A DNA stretch of 64,000 bases, taken from assembly GCA_022701365.1 (NCBI GenBank), contig JAKUHH010000167.1, forward strand, positions 434,001 through 498,000. The letters run 5' to 3'. Below the pieces are notes generated by a model, which saw only the letters and a program-made list of their open reading frames with translations, did no database searches and was not told the DNA's origin. Of the stretch, positions 1-10,900 are shown in pieces. The position numbers and the translations under genes are program-made. Source of the DNA: Mycocentrospora acerina. Taxonomy: Eukaryota; Ascomycota; Dothideomycetes; Pleosporales. Position 1 is the stretch's first letter. Each line of letters begins with the position of its first letter.

Positions 1-1
1 G

Positions 2-319
2 GTCCAGCCACCCATCCCTGAGCCCGCTGGTCACAAGGATGCCGTGAAAGCGGAGATCGAGGGCTCACCCATTGACCCGTATGACACTAATCCAAAGTAT
101 GAGATGGCGCTGTGCGCAGGGACGGACCGCTGGCGTGCGTATGATATCACGGCCAAGGTACCGAGTGCGAGGGGGTGCTGGGTCGAGGTTCAGAAGACGG
201 GTGAGGATGGCGATGGGAGCGAGAGGTATTTTCCACAGGGGTTGCGACCGTGGAGCTTTGGGGGTTGGATGGAGGATGCCGTTTTGGACATCACGCTGCC
301 GATTGAGTGGAAATTGTAG
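2..319 (+). CDS. 3' end of an unrecognised protein (5' truncated by window edge)
   Basis: The frame is open from base 2, with no stop, to a TAG at 317-319, so this is the last ~105 codons of a gene that begins outside the window. The first in-frame residues read VQPPIPEPAGHKD and the end reads TLPIEWKL. It is rich in Gly, Trp and acidic residues (WSFGGWMEDAVLD) with no membrane segment and no motif I can assign. No ATG opens this frame near the edge, which supports a continuing exon rather than a small gene. I cannot name a function. Confidence 0.6.
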   Translation, partial: VQPPIPEPAGHKDAVKAEIEGSPIDPYDTNPKYEMALCAGTDRWRAYDITAKVPSARGCWVEVQKTGEDGDGSERYFPQGLRPWSFGGWMEDAVLDITLPIEWKL

Positions 320-2531
320 GTATCGGTAGGTTATGCTCGTGTTATGTTGAAGCGTTTGCTGCACTTGATTTGTCCATCTGATGTCGGTTTCTTAGTCCAT
401 TGTCGTGTCTTTGTAATCATTCTCCAGTTCCTGAATGGTCATTCTGATATAACCATGCTATGCGTGATATTTCTCATAAATTTTCTCGTATCAACTCAAT
501 TATTTAAACTGGCAACAGCGATTTGTGCTAACCTAGGTGCTTTTCCCCTCCAAATTATCGCCGCACTGTCGGCTGCGCTCATATATCACGCAAGCCGTCG
601 AAGAGAATAGTTCCCCCCTGTCTGGAATTTTCATATTGATTTTATACATGTGTAACATGTGGTTACGTGCAATGTTGCGAGCAAACATTAAGCCCAAATG
701 CGTGCTCGTTTTCCGTTGCTTGGCGATGCACGACTACACGTTGAGCTGGGGGTTATGATATCTTTCTCCATTCACTCTTCTATCTTTATCAGCTGTACAA
801 TTTTCAATTTTCAATCTGGCACACCAAGCTCTTTCCATCGGATCATTCACCTCTGTCATTTTTGGTAACTTTCAATTTTGGCCTGTCGCCCTTGCTGTGC
901 TCATTGGACTCGCTCTTCATTACCATCATGATTCTACCTCCTATTTCGTATAACATGTACTGAATATCAAAGCTCATTTACTGCCATATCAAAGATCTTA
1001 AGATCAAATTCAAGACCAGGTTCACTGAAGGTATGAAGTCCTTCACACGACCTGATAAATTGTCTTCCGTGAGGACTGCAAGGGAGCCCGAGCCACAAAG
1101 ATCTCAATCGAGATAGCGAGCACCGAGGTGACTCGTGATAGTTCGTCAAGGCTGAGTACTATGTCGATGGCACTTACTGAAGTAAGCAGGGCAAGCATTC
1201 CAGAGATCCGCAACAATCAGCTCATCCTAACCTCGATGTAGGACTCATCTGAAGCAATTTCAAAGCCTACCATCAAAATTTCCAATGCCAGGCTCGGGAC
1301 TATGTATGCCTTACGAGATCACAATATGTCAGATTAGGAGCGATGGTAGCTATACGGCAGTTACCTAGTACTTTCTATGGCTTTTCAGGCGTGTGCATCT
1401 CACCCTGTCTACGGAATGTTCAGAGACAGAAAGGTCTGCTCTAAACGATACTGGATTAATTCTCAGAGTCCATCGTAAGTGTGTATGATCTCTCAAATGA
1501 TTGCTGCTGATGCCTGTGGGTATAGAACAAGTCACTTCTAAAACATGCGGCCGTTCTACTTGAAAAGTTCATTAGACACTAATAGTACCCTACACCAGAC
1601 GATATTGCGACCACTTACTACAAAATTCTGTCTTGATTACCATTTCTTTCACAACAGAGAAATTACAGGCAACCTTGAGATCGACAAAAGTATCAACCTC
1701 AACATACCTCTAGTCCACAATTCTGGAGGCTACAATTGATGGACTGAAGACTTTTTTTTCACATTACCGAGGGCCTCCTAGATCACGTTTGGTCAGACAA
1801 GAATGCTACTGAGACCCTATGTTGAATTAGTCGTCCTGGCAAAATTTTCCACGACGAGGAGTTTGCCAAACTTCGTGTGAGATTTCACAAGATATTCTAC
1901 CCGGGATACAACACATACTCACACCTTGGAACCAATTGTTAAGAATTCAAGAAGAATGACACCGCACAATACTATACAACTCCTACATTGCACAACCATG
2001 TCCCGCCCTCTAACCTTGTTTGTTCACTGCATTGGCGTTTGAACTTGTACACGAGAATTATGTAACAATGCATCAATGTCGTTATACTCCACCAATCACA
2101 CGCTGCTTCTGAGAAGCCATCACTAAGGAAGTTTTCCGTCGGGTACGGCCGATTCCGCATTGCGGCCGTGAACCGAGACATCTATGCCTTTGCCGTGATA
2201 GCTTAGCACGCCCTACGATGTAGTTTGTGGGGTCTAGCCATGGCATATAAATCCTCGCGAGTCCCCCCAGGTTTCCATGCTGTTGACAACTCCAGCTTTC
2301 GCCACACTATCTGCGGGCAAAGACGGGATTGCCATTGTTGGTGACATTGCGTCGTCATATACTTTGACGAACTAGAGCGCGCAATTTTTTTTTGCGGCAG
2401 CTTTTCGACCTCTGTTATCTCCTCCTCCAACAACAAATTTACACAATCACCAATTGGGGTTCAAGTTCCACTACGAACCTGATCAAAACCCTGAACTACT
2501 AGGCTTACGCTAAAATAACCCCACCTTTCGT
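320..2531. other. Intergenic, no gene seen
   Basis: About 2.2 kb with many stops in all frames. The longest ATG frames are under 90 codons with no recognisable domain or codon bias. The last ~300 bp should hold the promoter and 5' leader of the MFS gene that starts at 2532. Confidence 0.5.
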
Positions 2532-4025
2532 ATGAGCAACGACGAAAACGGCAGCAAGCCAGGACTCGTAATTGCCGAACGCAATCGACTTACCAAAGTC
2601 AACACATTCCCCAACGCCGAGTTTACCATCCCACCTTCTGACAACAACCCTTCAACATGCGATCCACACCGAATTCCCTCCGCTACTGCCCCGGAAAAGC
2701 AGAATTTGAATGAGAAACCGGGAACGGGCATTGTAGCTGAAGATGAAGAAAACCAACCTTCATCCTCTCACGACAATGAAACTACCTATCCCGAAGGTGG
2801 CCTTGCCGCCTGGAGCGTCGTACTGGGATCCTTTCTCGGATGCGTAGCTTCCTTTGGCATGATGAATTCCGTGGGCATCTTCCACTCATACATTGCCGAG
2901 CACCAATTGAAAGGCTACAGCGAAAGCACAATCAGCTGGATCTTCTCAATGTACATCTTCCTGTCGTTCTTCTGTGGACTTCAGATTGGGCCTATTTTCG
3001 ATGCCCACGGGCCAAAAATGCTCGTCCTCGCTGGCAGTATATTGCTGTGTGCGTCAATGATGCTCCTCGGACTGTGTACGCAGTATTGGCACTTTTTCCT
3101 CGTGTTTGGAGTCTTGGGTGGCATAGGCACATCCCTGATCTTCACCCCGGCGTACGGAGCCGTGAGCCACTTCTTCCTCGAGAAGCGTGGCAATGCAACG
3201 GGGATTGCAGCCGCTGGAGGATCCCTCGGCGGCATCATATTCCCGCTGACCTTGCAACAGCTTTTGCCCAAAATTGGCTTCGCATGGGCGACGCGCGTTG
3301 TTGGCTTCATCTTTGTCTTTTGCTGTGCCGCTGCATGCATTTTGATCCGATCTCGATTGCCGCCAAAACCTGGGCAATCGGTGGTGCCTGACATTAAGAT
3401 CTTCCGCGACAAATCGCTCTTGCTGCTCACGTTGGGTGTCTTCTTCATGGAGTGGGCGCTGTTCATTCCAATCACATACCTGACCACCTTTGCGGTCTCG
3501 ACGGGCGTCATGTCTGCATCTTTTTCCTACCAGCTCATTGCAATCTTCAATGCTGGAAGCTGCATCGGACGATGGGTGCCCGGCTTCCTGGCTGACAGGT
3601 TTGGCCGGTTCAACACGATGATTGCTGCGCTTTCCATCTGCGCCGCAACATCGCTGTCTCTCTGGCTACCCGCGTCGCTGCTCACGCCGACATCGTCGTC
3701 CGAGGCAGCGGCCATCAAAGCACTGACCATCATCTACGCTGTCATCTTTGGATTCGCGTCTGGCTCCAACATCTCGCTGACACCGGTGTGTGTTGGCCAG
3801 CTCTGCGACACGAGCCAGTACGGACGTTACTACGCTTCTTGCTATACTGTCGTCTCGTTCAGTACGCTTACGGGTATCCCAATCGCGGGTGCTATTATCC
3901 AGTCCTCTGGAGGACAGTTCTGGGGATGTGTTGTTTGGACTATTGTCTGCTACATTGTCTCGTCGGGCTGTCTCATCTGGAGCCGCGCGCTGTGTGTTGG
4001 ATGGAAGTTGGGCGTCAAGTTTTAA
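2532..4025 (+). CDS. Monocarboxylate-type MFS permease (MCH family)
   Basis: An intronless 497-residue major facilitator protein. After a ~85-residue polar, probably cytosolic N-terminus, the segment YPEGGLAAWSVVLGSFLGC begins TM1; this is the acidic-Gly-Gly-x-x-x-W signature that opens fungal monocarboxylate-transporter-like (Mch) permeases. About twelve hydrophobic segments follow, split by a central loop near residue 280 (RSRLPPKPGQ), and the loop GRWVPGFLADRFGRFN is the MFS inter-TM8/9 motif. The family includes riboflavin and monocarboxylate-like carriers in the plasma or vacuolar membrane, but most filamentous-fungal members have unknown substrates, so none is assigned. The ATG at 2532 lies just downstream of an upstream stop and leaves a normal family length. 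A G-rich block follows the stop directly. Confidence 0.9.
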   Translation: MSNDENGSKPGLVIAERNRLTKVNTFPNAEFTIPPSDNNPSTCDPHRIPSATAPEKQNLNEKPGTGIVAEDEENQPSSSHDNETTYPEGGLAAWSVVLGSFLGCVASFGMMNSVGIFHSYIAEHQLKGYSESTISWIFSMYIFLSFFCGLQIGPIFDAHGPKMLVLAGSILLCASMMLLGLCTQYWHFFLVFGVLGGIGTSLIFTPAYGAVSHFFLEKRGNATGIAAAGGSLGGIIFPLTLQQLLPKIGFAWATRVVGFIFVFCCAAACILIRSRLPPKPGQSVVPDIKIFRDKSLLLLTLGVFFMEWALFIPITYLTTFAVSTGVMSASFSYQLIAIFNAGSCIGRWVPGFLADRFGRFNTMIAALSICAATSLSLWLPASLLTPTSSSEAAAIKALTIIYAVIFGFASGSNISLTPVCVGQLCDTSQYGRYYASCYTVVSFSTLTGIPIAGAIIQSSGGQFWGCVVWTIVCYIVSSGCLIWSRALCVGWKLGVKF

Positions 4026-4039
4026 GCAGGGACGTATTC

Positions 4040-4066
4040 GGGTGGGGGTGGGGGTGGGGGTGGGGG
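4040..4066 (+). promoter_or_regulatory. G-quadruplex candidate in the MFS 3' UTR
   Basis: Starting 15 bases after the stop codon, the sense strand carries one GGG and then four runs of five G, each separated by a single T. Four G5 tracts with one-base loops are the strongest kind of predicted parallel quadruplex, and it would lie in the mRNA. This is sequence prediction only. Confidence 0.5.
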
Positions 4067-4517
4067 AAAGAAGAGAGATGTGCAAGTGACGACGGATATG
4101 GTTCGAAGAATAGGATGTAGTCTGGTTGGGAAGATATTCGGTGGAGTCGGAAGTTGTTGGAATAGTCATTCATTGGAACTTGTGAGCGAGGGGGGAGGAT
4201 ATAGTTGTTGGGTTTTAGTAGCTGATAAATAATACACACGCTCATTTATAACTTCTTTTCTTATCCACCATTGTTGTTGCCAAAGTGCTGAGAACATCCC
4301 AACATCCATCTATAGCTGCACTTTCAACATTCTAACAGGACTGGGCGTTTGATTCTCCAACTCTAGAACTAGAGCTAGACTGGCGAAGATTTCAGAGGTT
4401 CCGACGAGTGATTAGTTCAAGTGGAAGAAGGAGATTGTTTGTGAGCATCAGCGACCATGTGAGGTATTGATGAGATGCCAGGACGCGATGAACATCAAAA
4501 AGATGGATATGACAGTG

Positions 4518-4537
4518 TATATATATATATATATATA
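4518..4537. repeat. (TA)n microsatellite
   Basis: Ten uninterrupted TA units in the convergent region between the MFS gene and the CTNNBL1 homologue. Confidence 0.9.
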
Positions 4538-4681
4538 CTGGCAAACTTCTCCCATCATTCCCGCCAAAAGAAGCATCTCCCACCTCCCACTCCACAAGGC
4601 AGCAGCCCTAGAACAAAGCCAACACCAACCTACATTTTCTCTTCTCCTCCCCCCCCTACCCTACCCCTCCCCAACCAAGCC

Positions 4682-6583
4682 TTACTCCAAAAACCCCACC
4701 AACGCCTCGAGCATCTCGCGCTCCGCCCGCTCAACCTCCAACACGCCATTAAGCTGCTGCAACAGCGTCTTCCTCAGATCCCCCAGCCCCTCATCCCTCT
4801 CCGCCAACCTCGTCTCAATCTCGCGCTTCGCACCCGGATCCTCAGCCACCAGCCACGCCAGCACGACATCCACGCGCTCAAGGCAGTAGAGCCCCTCGCT
4901 CAGCCGCGCAGGGATACTCTGCAGCTCTAGCTCCTCCCTCTCCTGGGCAGCGAGACCCTGTTTCTGCGCGGCAAGGCGGGCGTCAAAGTCTGCTACGCGG
5001 CGGGCGTAGTCGTGGCGGAGGGAGACGAGTTTTGCGATTTTGGCATAGTCTTTTTCGAGGAATTTGGCGAGGAGGCGGAAGCGCGGGTCTGAGTTTCCGG
5101 GGAGGGAGCGTAGGAGGGAGGAGAGGATGCCGAGGAGGTGTTCGGTTTGGGAGGGGTCGTGGGACTTTGTTTTGGAAAAGGTGCTGAAGAGGGGTTTGAG
5201 GCCGCGGGCTTCGACGAGGTGCGTGCAGATTAGTGTGGAGGGGCTGGGTTGTGGCGCGTCTTGTGTTGTTGGATTTGTGGCGCCGTTTGTAGGTTGTTGT
5301 TTTGGTTGTTGTGGTTGTTGTGGTTGTTGTTGTGATTGTTGTGTGAGGTCGGCAGAGGGGATATAGTCTGCATACCCGCAGGCATGGTCGAGGACTTTCA
5401 AAGCACGGTTTTTACTTGTTTTCCCATCGCGGACAAAAAGGAGACAAAGCTCTATGCCTTCAGCGTCGAGGAACTTGGTCTTGCCCAGCGGCTCTTCGAC
5501 AATAGAAGATAAGCAGTTGAACAGGTTCTCCATGTATTCCTCCTCATCACTGTCTTTCTCCGGATCCTCCCTTCGATAGGGAGCAAGATTTGTAAGGAAT
5601 ATCTCCACACCATTAGCTTCCGCCACGCGCGTCCTATTCAAACGCGAGGACTGTGTCAGAATGGAGAGAATCTCCGAGGCGTACTGTTTATTTTGTGACG
5701 TCGGCTTCTCAGACTTCTGTATCCGTTGCAGCAGCCACGAAACGAGTTTCGCCTCCCCGCCCAACACATCCGTATTCGCAGGCTGCGACAGCAAGCTCTC
5801 AATCACACTGAGAGAATAGTACACGCCCGACGCGTCGGCGGCGTCGCTCTCGTCGAAGCGCGAGAAGTTGGAGATGAGCAGACTGAGCAGATCGGCCTCC
5901 AAAAAGGCGGCGACCAGCGCATCCCATTGCCCTTGCTCGCCCGCGACATCCTCGTCTGTAAGCTCGGAAATAATCTCCGTCGCAGCAATGGCAATGTCCG
6001 TGTTCTCATGCGCCAGCAGCTCCACCAGCTTCGCCGCAGCAGCATTGTTCGCAAACTCATCGTACAGCTCCGGATGCTCTGAAAGTATGCTAAGGCTCTT
6101 GATCGCCTCGTCCAAATCGCCCTCCGACTCCATAAACTTGGGCGGGTCGTCCTCGTACTTTGCCCGCAGCGCCGAATTCTTATTGACCTTCTTCTCGAAG
6201 CCGAGCGCCAGTTTCCGTAGCCAGGCCGCGTCGTATTTCTCCTCTTTTATAGCATCGTCCCCGTCCTGCGCGTCCAAAAAGTCCATGGCATCTTTCGCGT
6301 TCTCGTCCAGCCCGTCGCCAAAGAACCGGCCCTCGTCGTCGTCGCCTGGCTCGTCATCGTCGTCGAGGTCTGGTGGTAACGAGGGTCCAGCCTCGTCGTC
6401 GTCATTGTAACCCTCTCCCTCCTCGTCCTCTTCATCAGCTACATGCGCCGACCGCCTGACATCGCTGTTCGATTCGAGTTTTGCGGATTTGTAGGCTTGC
6501 GACGGGTCGGCTTCCCGTGGGTTTTCGTACTTGCGCTTCGACGAGCCGCTGGCGCTTTTGAACAGGTCGTCAATACTCGTCAT
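4682..6583 (-). CDS. CTNNBL1: Beta-catenin-like protein 1 homologue (spliceosome-associated ARM protein)
   Basis: An intronless 633-residue protein. It opens MTSIDDLFKS and has a Lys/Arg-rich nuclear-signal-like stretch, then a long acidic region (about residues 48-95). The conserved CTNNBL1 core begins near residue 110 (AAWLRKLALGFEKKVNKNS) with the family's DPPKFMESE and LSEHPELYDEFAN blocks, followed by armadillo-like helical repeats. A low-complexity Gln/Pro insert (about residues 410-440) separates the last repeats from the C-terminal coil. In animals and fission yeast, CTNNBL1 binds Prp19/CDC5L complex components in the nucleus and acts in pre-mRNA splicing. It is somewhat longer than the human protein (about 560 residues), mainly from the Q-rich insert and acidic N-terminus. 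The ATG at 6583 gives the expected N-terminus. It converges with the upstream MFS gene. Confidence 0.92.
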   Translation of the reverse strand: MTSIDDLFKSASGSSKRKYENPREADPSQAYKSAKLESNSDVRRSAHVADEEDEEGEGYNDDDEAGPSLPPDLDDDDEPGDDDEGRFFGDGLDENAKDAMDFLDAQDGDDAIKEEKYDAAWLRKLALGFEKKVNKNSALRAKYEDDPPKFMESEGDLDEAIKSLSILSEHPELYDEFANNAAAAKLVELLAHENTDIAIAATEIISELTDEDVAGEQGQWDALVAAFLEADLLSLLISNFSRFDESDAADASGVYYSLSVIESLLSQPANTDVLGGEAKLVSWLLQRIQKSEKPTSQNKQYASEILSILTQSSRLNRTRVAEANGVEIFLTNLAPYRREDPEKDSDEEEYMENLFNCLSSIVEEPLGKTKFLDAEGIELCLLFVRDGKTSKNRALKVLDHACGYADYIPSADLTQQSQQQPQQPQQPKQQPTNGATNPTTQDAPQPSPSTLICTHLVEARGLKPLFSTFSKTKSHDPSQTEHLLGILSSLLRSLPGNSDPRFRLLAKFLEKDYAKIAKLVSLRHDYARRVADFDARLAAQKQGLAAQEREELELQSIPARLSEGLYCLERVDVVLAWLVAEDPGAKREIETRLAERDEGLGDLRKTLLQQLNGVLEVERAEREMLEALVGFLE

Positions 6584-7917
6584 CTTGTACAGCTGAACAA
6601 CAAGCAGCTGAGTATAATTAAAAAAAGGAGAAAACAGAAAATCGCGTTTGCAGGTTGTAAATTGTTTTGCGGCTTGATCGCGTTCATTCGCGACTCTTCA
6701 AAGAGAAGGTGGGTCCAAGCTCTTTACTAGCGCGTCTTCTCCACTACCTACTTACTTGTCAGTCTACCGTCGTCTTGAAAGGGGTTTTTTTTAAAGGGAT
6801 TACACTGTCATGCTATTTGCCCTCTAGTAATGTTACTTGCTGCCAAGTTTTTAAAAAAAAATCTGATGATTATTGCCTATTATTTTGCTCCCTCTTCACC
6901 ACTGACCAGTCGTCTCTTCGAGCATAACAGAGCACTATAAGAAAGGACGACTGTGAAAACGCAATAGACGTTTTGACGTAGTACCCCTACATCACCACCA
7001 ACCCCCAGCACGAGAACCAAGGCAGTGAAAAAAAAATAACATGAACAAGAAAAGTTTAGTTCAACTACATACTTCTAACGATTGACAGTGATGTCCTCCC
7101 CAATTCACCTTTCTTCCCATCCCACCAGAAATGATAAGAGTAATAGCAACACAACAAACTCCAAACATGCAGAACAGAAAACACCAAAAAAAAACGAACA
7201 AAGGCGACAGGATAAGAGCAAAATGAGAGAGAGAGAGAAGAAAAAAAGAGTTGCAGGCGAGAAAGATAGGAAGCCTCAAAGAATAAACCGGTCCCCGATC
7301 CATCCATCCATCGAACCATCCATTCGTCTCCATTCTCCTGAACCCTCCCCCCCCTCCAACATGAACCAACATCCCCAATGAGCCAGAACGAAAAAAAACG
7401 CCAACTTGTGTCCAATAGGGAAAGAAACACCATTGACCCCGTCTCCCCGCTTCTCCCTCCTTTGCTACCAGCATACTGGAGCAAGATACCCTTTTGCCCT
7501 CGGATCTTTCTCTCTTTCCAATGTTGTCTACTCAGGGGTATCCGCAGAATCAGAATAACACAAAAAGGCCATTTGTCTCTCTACTTTCCCCCCCCCCCCC
7601 CCCCCCCCCGCCCCCCCCNNNNNNNNNNNNNNNNNNNNNNNNNNNNNNNNNNNNNNNNNNNNNNNNNNNNNNNNNNNNNNNNNNNNNNNNNNNNNNNNNN
7701 NNNNNNNNNNNNNNNNNNNNNNNNNNNNNNNNNNNNNNNNNNNNNNNNNNNNNNNNNNNNNNNNNNNNNNNNNNNNNNNNNNNNNTCCCCCCCCCCCCCC
7801 CTGGTCATCATCGACTCAAAAAAAAGAACTCCACTGATGGCGTTTCTGTAGATACTAAACAGTTAAACTAACTACTATGGCTTCGTAAAAGCAACTAATT
7901 ACATACATTAGTTAAAC
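6584..7917. other. Intergenic with low-complexity tracts and assembly gap
   Basis: This holds the promoter side of CTNNBL1 and the 3' side of nik1. It is rich in homopolymers (T runs near 6784, A runs near 6854 and 7030) and purine/pyrimidine-biased blocks. The open frames here are low-complexity or run through the N gap. No gene seen. Confidence 0.5.
7588..7801. other. Assembly gap (167 N) inside a poly-C tract
   Basis: 22 C, one G and 8 C run into N at 7619-7785; after a single T a further 15 C follow (7787-7801). The gap therefore lies within a homopolymer that defeats sequencing, and its true length and content are unknown. Confidence 0.98.
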
Positions 7918-10900
7918 CTACTCGTGTCTACGCTTTTTCGGGTTGAATGAATCACTCACCCTCTCGACAGACCCCTCCGTTTGGTCCACGGCCAGCAAAC
8001 GGGGACTGTCTCCGCCACCGCCGCGGTCCGTAAAGCCTCGTGTCTCGAGGGCTGGGCGCCGCTGCGGGGCTTTGGGCTTTGAGCTAGCACCGTCCTTGCC
8101 ACCGGGGAGACTGAGATCAGGCGTTGCCATGGCATGCCGTTGCTCGTGCTCGTAGAGTGAGTTACTGAGCGTAGCACAGCGAAGGATAGTTTGGATGAGC
8201 TGGTTTTGGCGGAGGGGTTTAGAGAGGTAATCCTGTTGCGAGTTAGAGCTGATTTAGAGCGAGAAGAAAGGTCAGAGCCATGTGAAACTTACGTCCATCT
8301 GAGCTGCGAGACACTTCTCGCGATCGCCCACCATGGCGTGCGCAGTCAGAGCGATGACAGGTGTGGACTGGATACCATTCTCACGCTCCCACTCGCGGAT
8401 CTTTGCAGTAGCCTCGAAACCACCCTAGTGAACTGTTAGTAATGCTCAACTATCATCGGCACACCAATGAACGTACCATGACAGGCATCTGCACGTCCAT
8501 GAGGACACAGTCGTATCGCTTCTTCTGAATGTGCTCATATGCCTCGAGACCGTTGTTTGCCACAGTGACCCTATGGTGGTACTTCTCCAAAATCCTGACA
8601 GCCAGCTTCTGGTTGACAGCGTTGTCTTCAGCAAGGAGAATGTTGAACGACTTGGAGTGATCTGAAACCAATGGCGCGGCGCGGCCATCGAGAGCGGGAA
8701 CAAGCGCGTTACCCAAGTCAATTGGTAGACAGGGTGTGGTCATGTAGCTTGAAATACCATTCTCGAGCGCGGATCGAAGGCTTATCGACACCCTCGGTGT
8801 CAACATAACAAGCGGAATGTACTTGAAGCGCTCTGCAACCCTGAGCTCCCGAGCCGTGTTGTCGTTGTCAACAATGACACAGTCGAAGGGCATCTCGGTC
8901 CTCTTGGCTGAAGAAGGTACATCTTCAACTGAGTGTACAACCATTGGGACTAGGTCAAGAGTCTTCAGGTGATCAATGACCTGCTCCGAGAAGTTGGTAT
9001 GACCCTGGTCAACGAAGAGCACCGTGTGCTTGCTGTACGGCAGAAGCTGGGGCTGGATCGCGACACAGTCGGGGTTTCCAAGACGGACTCTGCACGTGAA
9101 GTAGAATATACTACCCTTGCCGAAATCAGACTCGACCCACATGCGACCGCCCATGAGAGTAACAAGACGCTTGGAGATGGACAGACCCAGTCCAGTACCA
9201 CCAAACTTCCTGGTTGTCGAACCATCGGCTTGCTGGAATGTGTCGAAGATGAGATTGAGCTTATCGCCACGGATACCAATACCGGTATCGGAGACGGCAA
9301 ATTGGAACACATAGTGATCCGGACCACATTCCTGATCCGTGGCCATGGAGATGGTGACCTTGACTTCTCCGTGCTCGGTGAATTTGATGGCATTGCCGAC
9401 GAGGTTCAAGATGATTTGTCTCAGCCTAAAGGAGTCGCCAATTACATAGTCGGGGATCTTGTACGAGACGTCATAGGCAAGATTCAGTTTTCGCTCATTC
9501 GCCCTTGAAGCCAACGATTTGAGCGCGTTGAAGATGGTGCCGCGCATGGAAAAGGGAATCTCCTCCATGACCATACGGTTAGCTTCGATCTTGCTGATGT
9601 CAAGAATGTCATCAATGATGGTCAACAGCTGGCCAGCCAAGTTATGAACAATGGTAAGCATCTCGCGTTGCGCGTGGGTCAGATCGGTGTCGAGGGTGAG
9701 TTGCGTCATTCCGATGATACCGTTCATAGGCGTTCGAATTTCGTGCGACATGTTTGCCAGGAACTCGGAGTTTGTCTTATTCGCCAACTCGGCCGCTTCC
9801 CTGGCCGCTGTATTTCTCTGGATACTCTCTCGCAAACTGGAAACCATCTGGTTGATCTTCCTCTTCAGCTCGTCCATCTCACCCGAGGCTTCGACCGTAA
9901 TCTGCGTGAACTTGCCCTCCATGGCAGCATTTGTAATGTCGCCAAACGCACGCACTTGAGATGTAAGGTTCTGCGCCATTGTGTTGACGTCGGTCGTAAT
10001 TTCCTTCCAGCGCCCATCAATGTCTCGAACGTCGGCCTGACCGCCCATCTTTCCGTCGACACCCACATCGCGAGCGACGCGCTTGACAGCAAGCGACCAT
10101 TCATCAAGTCGCATAACCATGTCGTTGACGGTGTCCTTGAGAAGTCGAATTTCCCCCTCGGCATCGACGTGCACTCTCCTGCTCATATCTCCCTTGGCAA
10201 TGGCCTGGGTGACTTCCGAGATACTTCGTACTTGTAGTGTGAGGTTCTGGGCCATGGTGTTGACGTTGTTGGTCAAGTCCTTCCACTTGCCCTCAACATT
10301 GTCGACTTGCGCTTGCCCGCCCAGAATACCGTCGGTACCGACCTCGCGCGCGACCTTGCTAACCTCTTGAGCGAACGTATTCAAACGGTCAACCATGGTG
10401 TTGATGGTGATTTTGAGAGACAATATTTCACCCTGGACCTCAGCCTTGACTTTTCTGCTGAGATCTCCTCTTGCGACGGCTGTGGTGACCTCGGCAATCT
10501 CTCGCACCTGGGTTGTCAGGTTCATGGCCATGCCGTTGACATTTTCAGTCAGGTCTTTCCAAGTACCCTCGACACCATGCACTGTAGCCTGCCCACCCAG
10601 GCGCCCTTCAGATCCGACCTCTCTTGCAATTTTTGTGACTTCGTGAGCAAATTGTTGCAGCTGGTCCACCATGCGATTGATTGTAAGTTTGAGTTCCAAG
10701 ATTTCACCCTTACACTCGGCTTCGACTTTGCTGGTCAAGTTTCCTTGTGCCACGGCCGTCGTCACTTGAGCGATATCTCGCACCTGGGTGGTAAGATTCT
10801 GGGCCATTGCGTTGACATTGACCGTCAGCTCTTTCCACATGCCCTTGACCCCGGCAATTTCAGCCTGACCACCAAGCTTGCCTTCAGTTCCGACATCCCT

